A stretch of 61,680 nt of DNA from Bacillota bacterium (GTDB lineage: Bacteria > Bacillota > Desulfotomaculia > Desulfotomaculales > Pelotomaculaceae): NCBI GenBank assembly GCA_029555205.1, contig JAKPTB010000002.1, forward strand, positions 1 through 61,680, in the 5' to 3' direction. A program made the position numbers and the translations under genes. The notes beneath the pieces were generated by a model. The model saw only the letters and a list, made by a program, of their open reading frames with translations. It was not told where the DNA came from and searched no databases. Of this stretch, positions 18,649-27,980 are shown piece after piece (the first letter of the stretch is position 1; each line of letters begins with the position of its first letter).

Positions 18649-20214
18649 ATGGCAACTATAATTCCAATTAAAGGTCTACGCTATAATCCTGCGTTAATCA
18701 GCAGCCTGAAAGAGGTTGTAACGCCCCCCTACGATGTAATAGATGCCGCCGCCCAGGAAAAATACTATAAATGCAGCCCCTACAACATCATTCGCCTGGA
18801 GTACGGAAAAAACCTTCCCGGAGATAGTGAGTCCTGCAACCGCTACACCCGGGCAGCCGCCGATTATAACACCTGGTTGGAGAGTAAAGTACTGACTCCC
18901 GAAAGCAAGCCTGCCCTTTACTTATACGAGCAAGAGTTTACCATAGGCGGGGAAAGGAAAATCCGCAGCGGCCTCATCTGCGGAGTTAAGCTGGAGCCCT
19001 ATGAAAAAGGTGTGATCCTGCCTCACGAGGAAACCATGCCCAAGCATAAGGCGGACCGACTGGAGCTGATGCGCGCCTGCAGGGCTAATTTCAGCCCCAT
19101 CTTCAGCCTTTATGAGGACAGTGAAAAAAAGGTGGACACAGCCCTGCGGGAAGCAGTGGAGGGAACCGCCCCTGATATTGACTTCACGGATGAAAGCGGG
19201 GAATCCCACAGGTTGTGGGTGATTACGAACGGGGAGGTCATCAGCAAGGTCCAACAGGCCATGGCCGGAAAGCGCATCTTTATCGCAGACGGACACCACC
19301 GCTACGAAACAGCATTAAATTTCCAAAGGGAACAAGCAGCCCGGGAAAAGGAATCAAGGGAAACTGCAGAAACTGAAAAACATACGGGTTTTCCAGAACC
19401 CACTGCCCCTTCAGGTTTTACTGCAGAAAGCGTTGCCGTGACCAGTTCCTGCAGCGACACACCGGAGAACGCAGGATCCTGCACCCGCACAGTGGACCAC
19501 GCCCACAACTACGTTATGATGACCCTGGTCAACCTTTACGACCCCGGCCTGGTGGTTCTCCCGACCCACCGGCTGGTCAAGAATATCAGCGAAATTGATC
19601 TATCCCTGCTGGTGGACAGGCTGAAAGAAAGCTTTTTGGTGGAAGAATTCCCCCTGGCCCCGGACCGGGGTAACTTCCAGGAATTTTTACAAGCCCTGGC
19701 TGAACGGGGAAAGGGCAGGCCCAATGAGGCCGCCGGCAGCGGGATCGAGAATCAAAGATGTCTGTCCGACCCCGGCCTGGATACCTGCGGCGAGCCTGGC
19801 GGCAGAAACGCCGTCAGGCCATACCGGCCCCATGCCTTCGGCATGTATGCAGGAGACAACAGGCTCTATCTGCTCACCTACCTGAACAACAGGCAACTGG
19901 ACCAGGTCATGCCCCCGGGCAAGTCCCGGGCCTGGCAGGGTCTCGACGTTTCCGTGCTGCACACGCTGATTATTGAAAAACATCTGGGCATCTGCGGGGA
20001 GCTGAGGGCCAGGGCCGAGCACATTACTTACACCCGTGAGGAGGAAGGCGCCCTGGCTGCCGTAGACTCCGGGGCATACCAGCTGGCCTTTTTCCTGAAT
20101 CCCACCCCGGTGGAAGAGGTGATAGAGGTAGCCGGAAACGGAGAAAAGATGCCCCAAAAGAGCACCTTCTTCTATCCAAAACTTATCACAGGCCTGGTTG
20201 TAAACCGGCTGTGA
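18649..20214 (+). CDS. DUF1015 family protein
   Basis: 521 residues. Starts MATIIPIKGLRYNP and holds the family blocks VVTPPYDVID, YNIIRLEYGK, GVILPHEETMPKHKADRLELM and IADGHHRYETAL. The function of DUF1015 is not established. Two stretches, about residues 225-285 and 350-390, are rich in Ser/Glu/Gly/Pro and look like low-complexity insertions into an otherwise normal family member. Ribosome site TAGGAGG is strong. Some relatives lie beside serA/serC; no serine genes are here. Confidence 0.9.
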   Translation: MATIIPIKGLRYNPALISSLKEVVTPPYDVIDAAAQEKYYKCSPYNIIRLEYGKNLPGDSESCNRYTRAAADYNTWLESKVLTPESKPALYLYEQEFTIGGERKIRSGLICGVKLEPYEKGVILPHEETMPKHKADRLELMRACRANFSPIFSLYEDSEKKVDTALREAVEGTAPDIDFTDESGESHRLWVITNGEVISKVQQAMAGKRIFIADGHHRYETALNFQREQAAREKESRETAETEKHTGFPEPTAPSGFTAESVAVTSSCSDTPENAGSCTRTVDHAHNYVMMTLVNLYDPGLVVLPTHRLVKNISEIDLSLLVDRLKESFLVEEFPLAPDRGNFQEFLQALAERGKGRPNEAAGSGIENQRCLSDPGLDTCGEPGGRNAVRPYRPHAFGMYAGDNRLYLLTYLNNRQLDQVMPPGKSRAWQGLDVSVLHTLIIEKHLGICGELRARAEHITYTREEEGALAAVDSGAYQLAFFLNPTPVEEVIEVAGNGEKMPQKSTFFYPKLITGLVVNRL

Positions 20215-20285
20215 AACGCCTGTTGTCTTTAAAACATCGGGGAAACGACAGGACTTTGTTTATATACTTCACTCACTTGTAAGGC

Positions 20286-20309
20286 ACAGGGCTTCTCAAG
20301 AAGCCCTGT
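20286..20309. terminator. Hairpin spanning the sugar transferase stop codon, between convergent genes
   Basis: A 10-bp perfect stem (ACAGGGCTTC/GAAGCCCTGT) with a 4-base loop. The minus-strand TGA stop codon at 20298-20296 is in the loop. It lies between convergent genes; U-tracts are weak on both sides, so termination is probable but not certain. Confidence 0.5.
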
Positions 20310-21720
20310 CTTTCATCAGGATGACCTTAATCGTCTGCAGTAAAATGGCCAGATCCCTGGCGGGGGAGTATGACTTTGTATATAGTAAATCGTACTTGAG
20401 CTTATTCTCCGCAGTGGTGCTGTACCTGCCGGAAATCTGGGCCAGGCCGGTGATGCCGGACTTGACATTCATGCGGTAGGCGTATTCCGGTATTTCCTTG
20501 ACCAGTTCATTGACGAAAAAGGGTCTTTCCGGACGCGGTCCCACGATACTCATGTCACCTTTTAGAACATTAATTAACTGCGGTATTTCATCGATCCGGG
20601 CAGCCCTTATAATTCGTCCCACCCTTGTTACCCGCGGGTCGTTATCCGTAGCCAGCACCGGCCCGCTCTCCCGCTCGGCACCGTCCACCATGGTTCTGAA
20701 TTTATACAGGTAAAATGGCTTTCCCTGCAGGGTCAGGCGCTTCTGCCGGTATAAGACAGGACCCCGGGAATCAAGTTTCACAGCGGCACCCACCAGCAGG
20801 CATAAAGGAGCTGCAAGTACCAGGGCCAGGAGGGAAAGGGCTATATCCGTCACTCTTTTTAAGAACATGTATTCCAGAGAAATACTTAAATGCCCGATTG
20901 TGAATACCGGCACATCGTCAACCTGTTTCAGCCTGACCCGGGCCAGCATAATTTCATATAAATCAGGAACCAGGGATACTGTTATATCTTTATCCACGCA
21001 GGCATGGACAACCCTGGCCTTTTGCTCCTGGGACAGGGTTGAACAGACAAATACCTCGTCGGGTTCGACATCTACTAAAACCTTGCAGATATCCTCCACA
21101 TCGCCCAGCACCGGCGGCCTATAAGTCCCGCCACCTGATCCAGGGTTCCGGCAATCCATCTTAAACTGTCCCGGTTGCGGGGTGCTGTCAGGCCGGGACA
21201 AGACATCTAAAACCACACCCTCCACCTTCATCAGCCTGCCCGTAGCTGCTTCCAGCTTCTCCGCCAGGGCAAGGGCATCCAGCGGCTTGCCGGCAACTAT
21301 GACCCTTTTCGTTGCTTGAATTCTTCTATCAATATACCAGGCCGCCCTGCGCCACAAAGCCAGCAGGGCCAACTGAATGAACGGAGCTGTCAATAAGACC
21401 GTACGGGGGAAGGAAAAACCGCGAAAGAAGAAGGACAGGGCCATGGCAGCCAGGGCTTGAAAGAATACCACACAAACCAGCGAAGCAAATACCTCTGTCC
21501 ACCGCCAGTGGTAGCTTCCATAGAGCCTGTAAAAACAAAAAAAGCACAGGGCCGACAGGCTGAGCCAGGGCCAGGTGGAAACGTAGGCCACAAAGTTATA
21601 TTGCGGGATATCCCAGCCGAATTTTAGAACGAAGGCCAGGACATAACCCAGGTTTATCAGAGCCAAATCCGTCAATAGAAAACCCAGTTTGAGCAAAAGC
21701 AGGTTCATGCCCTTGTCCAA
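20296..21720 (-). CDS. Undecaprenyl-phosphate sugar-1-phosphate transferase (polyprenyl glycosylphosphotransferase)
   Basis: Initiates exopolysaccharide or O-antigen-like repeat synthesis by moving a sugar-1-phosphate onto undecaprenyl phosphate. 474 residues. The N-terminal half has about four membrane segments and a Rossmann-like CoA-binding-type domain (VIVAGKPLDALALAEKLE). After a fifth membrane segment the catalytic domain shows LYRQKRLTLQGKPFYLYKFRTMV, GRIIRAARIDEIPQLINVLKGDMSIVGPRPE (written across two family motifs), and KSGITGLAQISGRY. Sugar specificity cannot be told. TTG start after GGGGAG. Head of the polysaccharide region. Confidence 0.93.
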   Translation of the reverse strand: MDKGMNLLLLKLGFLLTDLALINLGYVLAFVLKFGWDIPQYNFVAYVSTWPWLSLSALCFFCFYRLYGSYHWRWTEVFASLVCVVFFQALAAMALSFFFRGFSFPRTVLLTAPFIQLALLALWRRAAWYIDRRIQATKRVIVAGKPLDALALAEKLEAATGRLMKVEGVVLDVLSRPDSTPQPGQFKMDCRNPGSGGGTYRPPVLGDVEDICKVLVDVEPDEVFVCSTLSQEQKARVVHACVDKDITVSLVPDLYEIMLARVRLKQVDDVPVFTIGHLSISLEYMFLKRVTDIALSLLALVLAAPLCLLVGAAVKLDSRGPVLYRQKRLTLQGKPFYLYKFRTMVDGAERESGPVLATDNDPRVTRVGRIIRAARIDEIPQLINVLKGDMSIVGPRPERPFFVNELVKEIPEYAYRMNVKSGITGLAQISGRYSTTAENKLKYDLLYTKSYSPARDLAILLQTIKVILMKDRAS

Positions 21721-21881
21721 ATGCTTCTCCCCGCCCGTCTCCAGGAAATTTTCTTCCAGTAGAATTATTTCCTAAAAAACATTCGTCACCAACAAACAAT
21801 TTCCTTTAAAACGGGTAGAAAAACCAGACAATGTTACTTCTCCCAGACCTCTAAACAAGGCCTTAGTTCAGTAATTATTTG

Positions 21882-23048
21882 TTAAGAAAGGTAAAGCTCC
21901 CTGTACTTCCCCACCATTGTCTCCAGGCTAAAACACTCCAGCGCCCTGCGTCGGCCAGCATCTCCCATGGAAAGACGCAATTCCTTGTTTTCAGCCAATT
22001 TCCCTAAAGCCTCTAGCGCTTCTTCCAGATTTCCCTGCTCAATCAGATAACCTGTCTCTCCATGCGCCACCAATTCGCCGACACCGCCAACAGCGCTTGC
22101 CACCACCGGCCGGCCGGCCAGCATCGCCTCAATGATGGTAAGGGGCAACCCCTCCCAGCGTGAAAACAGGGTAAACACATCGAAGTCATGGACCAGTTCT
22201 GCTGCATTTTCCCGTGTTCCCAGCAGGAACACGTGCCCTGCCAGACCTTTATCTTTGATAAATGCCTGGCAGGCAGCGCGCAGGGGCCCATCGCCGATTA
22301 AGACAAAATAAATTTTGCCCATACCCCGGGTTATATCCTTTGTTTTTCCAGCAAAGCTTCCTCTATTATTGATCATTTGTTCTGCTAATTTTAAAAATAG
22401 CATTGTGTCCTTCGGTGGGGCAAGGCGGGCAACCATCCCAAATATTAAATCTTCCTTTCCAATATTAAGCTCTTTACGAAGTAAGTTATTTCTTTTTACT
22501 GGTTCCGGAAGCCCGTTATAAATCAGAACGAACTTTTTTTGAGGAGCTATTTTCAACTTTAGCCCATTTGATATACAATCCTGGGACACACAGATTATTT
22601 TGGTGCTTATTGCCCCTGCTATTTTTTCTATTAATGTATATAAATAACGTACAGGTAAACTTTGATAGTCGTTTATCGACCACCCGTGGACTGTAAAATA
22701 GATCTTTGGAACCTTTGCCAACCTCGCGGCTAAACGTCCAAGAATGCCGGCCTTGGAACTGTGGCAGTGCACGATATCATATCTGCCCTTCCTTAGCAAG
22801 AGATAAAGCTGCCAGAAAGCAAATAAATCATCAAATAATGAAATATTTCTTCTTAACCAGGGAATTTTAATAACCCTAACATCTATTTTTTCCAGCCAAT
22901 CGATTAACTCACCGCCTGGCGCACATGCCACTGTGATCTCAAAAATGTTTCCATCACTTTCAGCTGCGAGATGGTAAACAATCTTTTGCGCCCCGCCTAT
23001 CTCAGATAAAGTAACAATATGCATTATTTTAGTTTTCATGTTTTTCAC
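21882..23048 (-). CDS. Glycosyltransferase family 4
   Basis: GT-B retaining glycosyltransferase, 388 residues. N-terminal IMHIVTLSEIGGAQKIVYHLA is the acceptor-side domain start. YDIVHCHSSKAGILGRLAARLAKVPKI and VHGWSIND follow. The donor domain has VLIYNGLP, FGMVARLAPPKD, LIGDGPLR, the E-x7-E-type LFSRWEGLPLTIIEAMLAGRPVVASAVGGVGELV. Presumably adds a sugar to the lipid-linked repeat started by the upstream transferase. Intact, unlike its two neighbours. Start GTG 23048 or an internal ATG three codons later. Base composition is more AT-rich than the flanks. Confidence 0.92.
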   Translation of the reverse strand: MKNMKTKIMHIVTLSEIGGAQKIVYHLAAESDGNIFEITVACAPGGELIDWLEKIDVRVIKIPWLRRNISLFDDLFAFWQLYLLLRKGRYDIVHCHSSKAGILGRLAARLAKVPKIYFTVHGWSINDYQSLPVRYLYTLIEKIAGAISTKIICVSQDCISNGLKLKIAPQKKFVLIYNGLPEPVKRNNLLRKELNIGKEDLIFGMVARLAPPKDTMLFLKLAEQMINNRGSFAGKTKDITRGMGKIYFVLIGDGPLRAACQAFIKDKGLAGHVFLLGTRENAAELVHDFDVFTLFSRWEGLPLTIIEAMLAGRPVVASAVGGVGELVAHGETGYLIEQGNLEEALEALGKLAENKELRLSMGDAGRRRALECFSLETMVGKYRELYLS

Positions 23049-23255
23049 ACTTTGAATATTTTTTATTAATATGGAAGTCTTTAATGAAGAAAAGAAGAAT
23101 AGTATTGATACATAACGTTTAGTGAAAAGGAGTTCTATTGATTTATGGTAAAATACTCTTTATCGATAAAATTTATTACTAAGGTTTTTCTATTCTACCT
23201 GCAATTTCAAGGCATATCCACATTAACTCCATTTAAAAGAAAAGTTTGTTTAACT

Positions 23256-24203
23256 TTATTTTAAAAAAAGTTTTACAGCCTTTCTAAAGAGAGGTTTTCT
23301 CCATAATCTTGTTAACTCATTCTTTAATTCAATTGGTATTTCACAACTGGAACCTTTAATGTCCAGTGTTGCCATACTGGCTTCAAAATCCCACAGGCAG
23401 ATAATTATTTGAAGGATTATCAAAAAAATAGCCTGGTCCATTATAATTAAGAAGATTAAAAATATCAGGGGCATATTCCTTATAAATTTCGCTATGTTTT
23501 TCTGAGATTAAACGCTGTGAATAGGCCATATTATTATTATTGAAATGGCTTGATATTGAATTAGATCTAATTCTGTACTGGAAAAGGGGTTTTGGAATTA
23601 CAATTCCCATACAACCGTTCTTAACCATATTAACAACACTCTCATAATCTTCTATGCCATATTCCATTTTGGGATCATTCATACCACATAACAAAAAGTC
23701 CCTTCTCCTTATCACCAGAGCACTACTGTTAACAAGGTTATGAATCAAAAGATAAGGCGGTTCCGGATTCCAGGCAGGCCATATTTCTTCTGAGCCTTCG
23801 AAGTATTGGGCCCAGCAGCCGATAAAACTAACATTGTCATAATGCTGAAGAAGTTCTATGGCCCATTTGTAGTATTCTGATGAGATCATATCATCTGAAT
23901 CAAGAAACGCAATATATTCACCCCTTGCTGCCTCAGCCCCCGCATTCCTGGCTGAAGACAAGCCGCCGTTTTTTTTATGTATTATTTCCACCGGATATTT
24001 TTCCTGTACTTCATATAATACAGCAAGGCTTTCCAGTACATCGCTTCCGTCGTTAACAATAATAATCTCCTTATCAGGATAAGTAGCATTAATTATACTA
24101 TCCAGGGCATCTCTTACATATGCTCCCGTATTATAGTACGGTACAATAACACTGAGCAGGCCTTTTACTTCCTGATAAGATTTATTTCTACTGCCTTTTT
24201 CAT
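23256..24203 (-). pseudogene. Glycosyltransferase family 2, disrupted by two apparent frameshifts
   Basis: Conceptual product of about 315 residues. ATG 24203 (AGGAGA upstream) is followed by five A's and then a wrong frame; adding one A gives MKKGSRNKSYQEV and the GT-A start KGLLSVIVPYYNTGAYVRDAL. The catalytic NDGSD and FLDSDD motifs follow, in a frame with no ordinary start codon of its own before 23991. Near 23385-23410 this frame stops, but the neighbouring frame continues with DFEASMATLDIKGSSCEIPI and ends at 23256 in a plausible C-terminus. Either a decaying gene, a slippage-controlled gene or sequencing errors. Confidence 0.75.
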
Positions 24204-24282
24204 ATTCTTATAGTTTCTCCTGTGATTTTTCACGTTTCCTGATAAATGGATAGTGCTTTAAATCCTTATTCTTTTTCCTTAA

Positions 24283-25486
24283 TTATTCCAGCACACTAAT
24301 TTTTTTGGTATATACTTTTTCATAAGAACATTTCTCCTCGATTGTTATTTTTGCTTCCATGGCTATTTCCTGCATTCTATCGTCTGATAAAGACAAAATA
24401 AATTCCAGCTTTTTCTCGAATTCACCGGGTTCATCCTGAGAAAAAACAAATCCATTCTTTTTATCTTCCACCAGTTCCCGCTGACCTCCGCTATCAGAAA
24501 CCAAAACAATCTTTCCCAATACCATTGACTCTATTAATGAATAGGGAAAATTCTCAAAGCGTGATGGAATAATAATAACATGGGCTTTTTTTAATCTATT
24601 GTATAATTTATCAATATGCATTATACCTTCAAAAACTATCAGGTTTTCATCAACATATTTTTTAAATTTTTGATTAATATAATCACTCCACATTTTATTC
24701 TTAAGGTAGAAATAGGTGTCGGAGCCAATTAATTTCAACGGTATTTGAAAACCGTTATCCCAAAGACTTGAGAATTTATTTAAAATGTAATCAATTCCTT
24801 TTAAGTACTGGAGTCTGCCGAAAAATACTACATCATTCTTTTCTGTATATAAATTATCAATATTACCAGACTTTAAAGAAAAAGGGTTGGGAATAACATG
24901 AATTTCAACATCACTTAAATCAATATACTTGGACAACTCATTAAGAAGATATAAACTCGGTGAAATTACCATATCTGCGGCACAGATACAGTATCTTTCC
25001 ATTTCTGCGGTCCAATAATTAGTAATATTATAAACCGGAGCTAGATCATAGTAATCACAGATAAACTTTGGTGCATGAACTGTAACTAATATTCTGGCTT
25101 CCTTCAGATATTTCCAGCATACCTTTTTCTTTTGTATTGTAAAATTAGGAAATTCCGAGATAGTCCTGAAATTCTATGACGTCCGGATTGCCTTCATTCT
25201 TTATGAAATCCTCAATTATCTCAGATATATCATAACTAAGGGCTGCTGCATAACCAAGATATTTATAGATATCCTTTTCCCCTGGCCTAAATCTAACTAT
25301 CCGAATTAAATTTTCATTTAAGATTTGTAAGGGGCAATCAATTGAGTGATCGCTTATAAATACTGTTACTTCGTGGCCTTTTTGAGACATCATGTTTGCT
25401 GCATGCAAACAGTAAGTCGCAATCCCTCCACAAAAGGGAGGATACTCCGTAGTGACCAACCATAGTATCAATACATTCTCCTCCAT
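24283..25486 (-). pseudogene. Glycosyltransferase family 4, split by one frameshift
   Basis: Two frames make one GT4. The first (25486-25145) reads WLVTTEYPPFCGGIATYCLH and ends EFQDYLGIS-stop. Deleting one T at the stop restores the frame, which continues FTIQKKKVCWKYLKEARI, LVTVHAPKFICDYYDL and then ICAADMVISPSLYL, VVFFGRLQYLKGIDYIL and PSRFENFPYSLIESMVLGK to 24283. Full product would be about 401 residues, normal for GT4. Markedly AT-rich. The break is a single-base change in an otherwise unmutated reading frame, so a recent event or a sequencing error. Confidence 0.82.
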
Positions 25487-25802
25487 ATTATCAAAATCAG
25501 TTGCCAGAAATTAACGGATAAACCCTCCCAGATTTAAGGTGCAGGTTTATCCATTAGTCCGGTGCCGCCTCCATAGCTGACGGTACCACTATGTCTGATA
25601 ACGATTATTAACTTTACCCGGTCAGCTAAATTCACCACTGAAAGAGTAAAGTGGTCTTTTGTCCAAATAACAGAACTTGATGTAATATTACAGAAAAATT
25701 GGTAGAAGTAAAATCATTTTAATCAACTAAATTTATTGACCTTATTTTATTACATAACCCAGGACGCTTCGTTGGGTGATTGCAAAGATATCTTGCGCCC
25801 TT
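25487..25802. other. Intergenic region with hairpins, no gene
   Basis: About 316 bases. Contains a 7-bp stem GGTGCCG/CGGTACC (around 25560-25590) and a 6-bp stem ACCACT/AGTGGT (around 25634-25655) that may end the upstream secreted-protein transcript. Neither has a clear U-tract. No coding frame is convincing. Confidence 0.4.
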
Positions 25803-27980
25803 CTACTGGCAGTTGATTGTTTTAATATCCCATACCGCAAACTGGTCGGTGGCCGGGGCGTAGTGGTCCTTGGCGTAGACTATAACCTTGTAGGTCCCTG
25901 CTGTATCTGCGGTGAAACTGTAGCCGTTGTAGCTGGTGTAATCGCCGCTGGCGTGCCAGGCGCCGCCGGGGGGCTGGTACCAGAATTGGTACTCTGCGCC
26001 GGTAAGGCAGTTGGCCCGGGCGGTAAGGTTTACTGTGCCGCCCGGGGATACACTGGCTGGTGCCTCCAGGCTCACGCTGCTGTCGACGTTGATCACGAAG
26101 GCTTTGACGTAGGCGAAGTCCCATTTGCCGGCTTTAACGTCGTTCCTGTCCAGGGCGTAGGCAGCGATGGTGTAGCTGCCGCACTTGAGGTTATCCATGG
26201 TGAAGGTGTTGTCTGTGGAATAATTCTGCGCTACCCGCCATCCGCTGTTGTCGTGCACCCAGAACTGGTACAGGGGGGTGCCGCCGTGGTCGGTGGCGCT
26301 AGCGGTGAAGGTGGCGCTGCCGCCAGGCGTCTGGTTGCCGTTGGGGCCGTCCACGGTCAGGTCGCAGACGGCCTTGTCCTTGGTGAAGGTGACGGTTACA
26401 GGGCCGGCGCTGATGTAAGGCGCGCCGGAAGGCGCGTCGGCCTCTTTGCAATAGGCGTAGATGGTATAGGTGCCGGGCACCTCCTGGGTGAAGGTGCAGA
26501 CGGGGTCGTCGCTGCACGACAGGGAGACCCAGGAGCCGTCCCTGGGGATTTTGACCCAGTATTCGTAAACGGGGTTATTTATGTCTGTCGATATGGCGGT
26601 AAGGGTGACGTCTGTGCCGGTGGGCAGGTTGTCGCCGCTTTTTTGGACTATAAGCATTCTCCACTGGATGATAGTGCCGTAATCCCCCACGGCCACAAAG
26701 GCGCCGTTGCCGTATGCAACTCCTAAGAGTGGTTTGTTGGTGACGGAGTTCATTTGGTTCCAGTTGACGCCGTCGGTCGAGGTGAGGATGGCGCCGTTAG
26801 CCCCCACGGCCACAAAGGTACCATTGCCGAAAGTGACTCCGGAGAGTGGACTGGTGTAACCGACGTCGTTCCAGGCTTCGCTGTCGGTCGAGCTAAGGAT
26901 GGTGCCGCAATTGCCGCCATCCCCCACGGCCACAAAGGTGCCATTGCCGCAGGTGACTCCCTGGAGCAGAGCGTTGGCACCGTAGTTCACGGTGTTCCAG
27001 GCTTCGCCGTCGGGCGAGGTGAGGATGGCGCCGTTATACCCCACAGCCACAAAGGTGCCGTTGCCGTAGGTGACTCTCTGAAGATCATATGTGGTGCCGG
27101 AGTTCTTAATAGTCCATTCTTCGCCGTCGGGCGAGGTGAGGATGGTGCTGCAATCGCCTACCGCCACAAAGGTACCGTCGCCGTAGGTGACTCCGTTGAG
27201 CAGATTGCCTTGCGGCAGGGGATTGCGCCACTGCCAGTTGTCCAGCAGGTCTGTTGACTGATTCACGGTAAGGGAAGCCGGCATTCTTTCGTCAAAATTG
27301 TCTAATATAACTCTACCTGCCTTATCCCAGGGATAACCTGTCATCTCTTCCCTTAAGTCTTCCTGTTCTAATGGTTCTTGGGGCTCCTGCCCTGCTTCCG
27401 GTTCACTCCCGCTAACCTTTGCTACGGTGACTTCGCCTTCAGTAAACCCGGAGTCCGGGGAAGAGGCAATGGCGATGCGGACATCCCCTGCCTGCCCTAC
27501 AACAGCGCCCAGGTCATTTCCGTCACCGGTAACCCTTACCAGCAAAGAGCCCCTTCCCCCAGCCTGCATTTTACTGATCCGGATTCTGACCAACTCTTCT
27601 GTCTGGTCCAGAATCTCAATTTCTTCTATGGCGTTATTTTCATTGTCATTTACCAGGGGGGCATAGATCCAGGCCCCGGGCCCGTCCCCCGGTCCTTCTT
27701 TATCCGGCTGCTCCCAGGTTACTCCGGACACCCGGGCGTTGATGAGGGTAAGGGTGACTTCCTGCCCTTCGACAATGGAACCGGGCGTTGTTTCTTTTAT
27801 TTCCAGGACACCCAGGGTCTTGCCGCTTCCGCTGGTGATAACAGGCATATCAAGGGCATTGTTTTCTGTTCCGGCCCAGGCCGGGTTAGCTGCAATTAGT
27901 AAGAATAGAACCAATAATGTGGCTATGGTGGGTGTTGATATGCTTTTTGCAGCTTTTATAGCTTTTATGGATGCGTACAT
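25803..27980 (-). CDS. Secreted protein with propeller-type repeats and three Ig-like C-terminal modules (unknown function)
   Basis: 725 residues. A signal peptide at residues 1-36 ends AAKS-to-AWA (LLVLFLLIAANPAWA). An N-terminal beta domain (about 45-215) is followed by a Glu/Pro-rich linker. At about residues 262-455 there are five repeats of the form GVTYGNGTFVAVGxxGxILTSPDGxxW, the last one truncated, like WD/sialidase-type propeller blades. Three repeats of about 85 residues follow (about 457-725), each with YxFW-type strands and a GTYTIxAYxKD ending, similar to Y_Y_Y/Ig-like surface modules. Probably extracellular and linked to the polysaccharide region by position only. GGGAGGT precedes ATG 27980. 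Confidence 0.85.
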   Translation of the reverse strand: MYASIKAIKAAKSISTPTIATLLVLFLLIAANPAWAGTENNALDMPVITSGSGKTLGVLEIKETTPGSIVEGQEVTLTLINARVSGVTWEQPDKEGPGDGPGAWIYAPLVNDNENNAIEEIEILDQTEELVRIRISKMQAGGRGSLLVRVTGDGNDLGAVVGQAGDVRIAIASSPDSGFTEGEVTVAKVSGSEPEAGQEPQEPLEQEDLREEMTGYPWDKAGRVILDNFDERMPASLTVNQSTDLLDNWQWRNPLPQGNLLNGVTYGDGTFVAVGDCSTILTSPDGEEWTIKNSGTTYDLQRVTYGNGTFVAVGYNGAILTSPDGEAWNTVNYGANALLQGVTCGNGTFVAVGDGGNCGTILSSTDSEAWNDVGYTSPLSGVTFGNGTFVAVGANGAILTSTDGVNWNQMNSVTNKPLLGVAYGNGAFVAVGDYGTIIQWRMLIVQKSGDNLPTGTDVTLTAISTDINNPVYEYWVKIPRDGSWVSLSCSDDPVCTFTQEVPGTYTIYAYCKEADAPSGAPYISAGPVTVTFTKDKAVCDLTVDGPNGNQTPGGSATFTASATDHGGTPLYQFWVHDNSGWRVAQNYSTDNTFTMDNLKCGSYTIAAYALDRNDVKAGKWDFAYVKAFVINVDSSVSLEAPASVSPGGTVNLTARANCLTGAEYQFWYQPPGGAWHASGDYTSYNGYSFTADTAGTYKVIVYAKDHYAPATDQFAVWDIKTINCQ

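Noticed and set aside
25776-26726. Long plus-strand frame opposite the propeller protein
   Set aside because: Valine/glycine/alanine-rich mirror of the repeat-bearing gene; no ribosome site or known domain.
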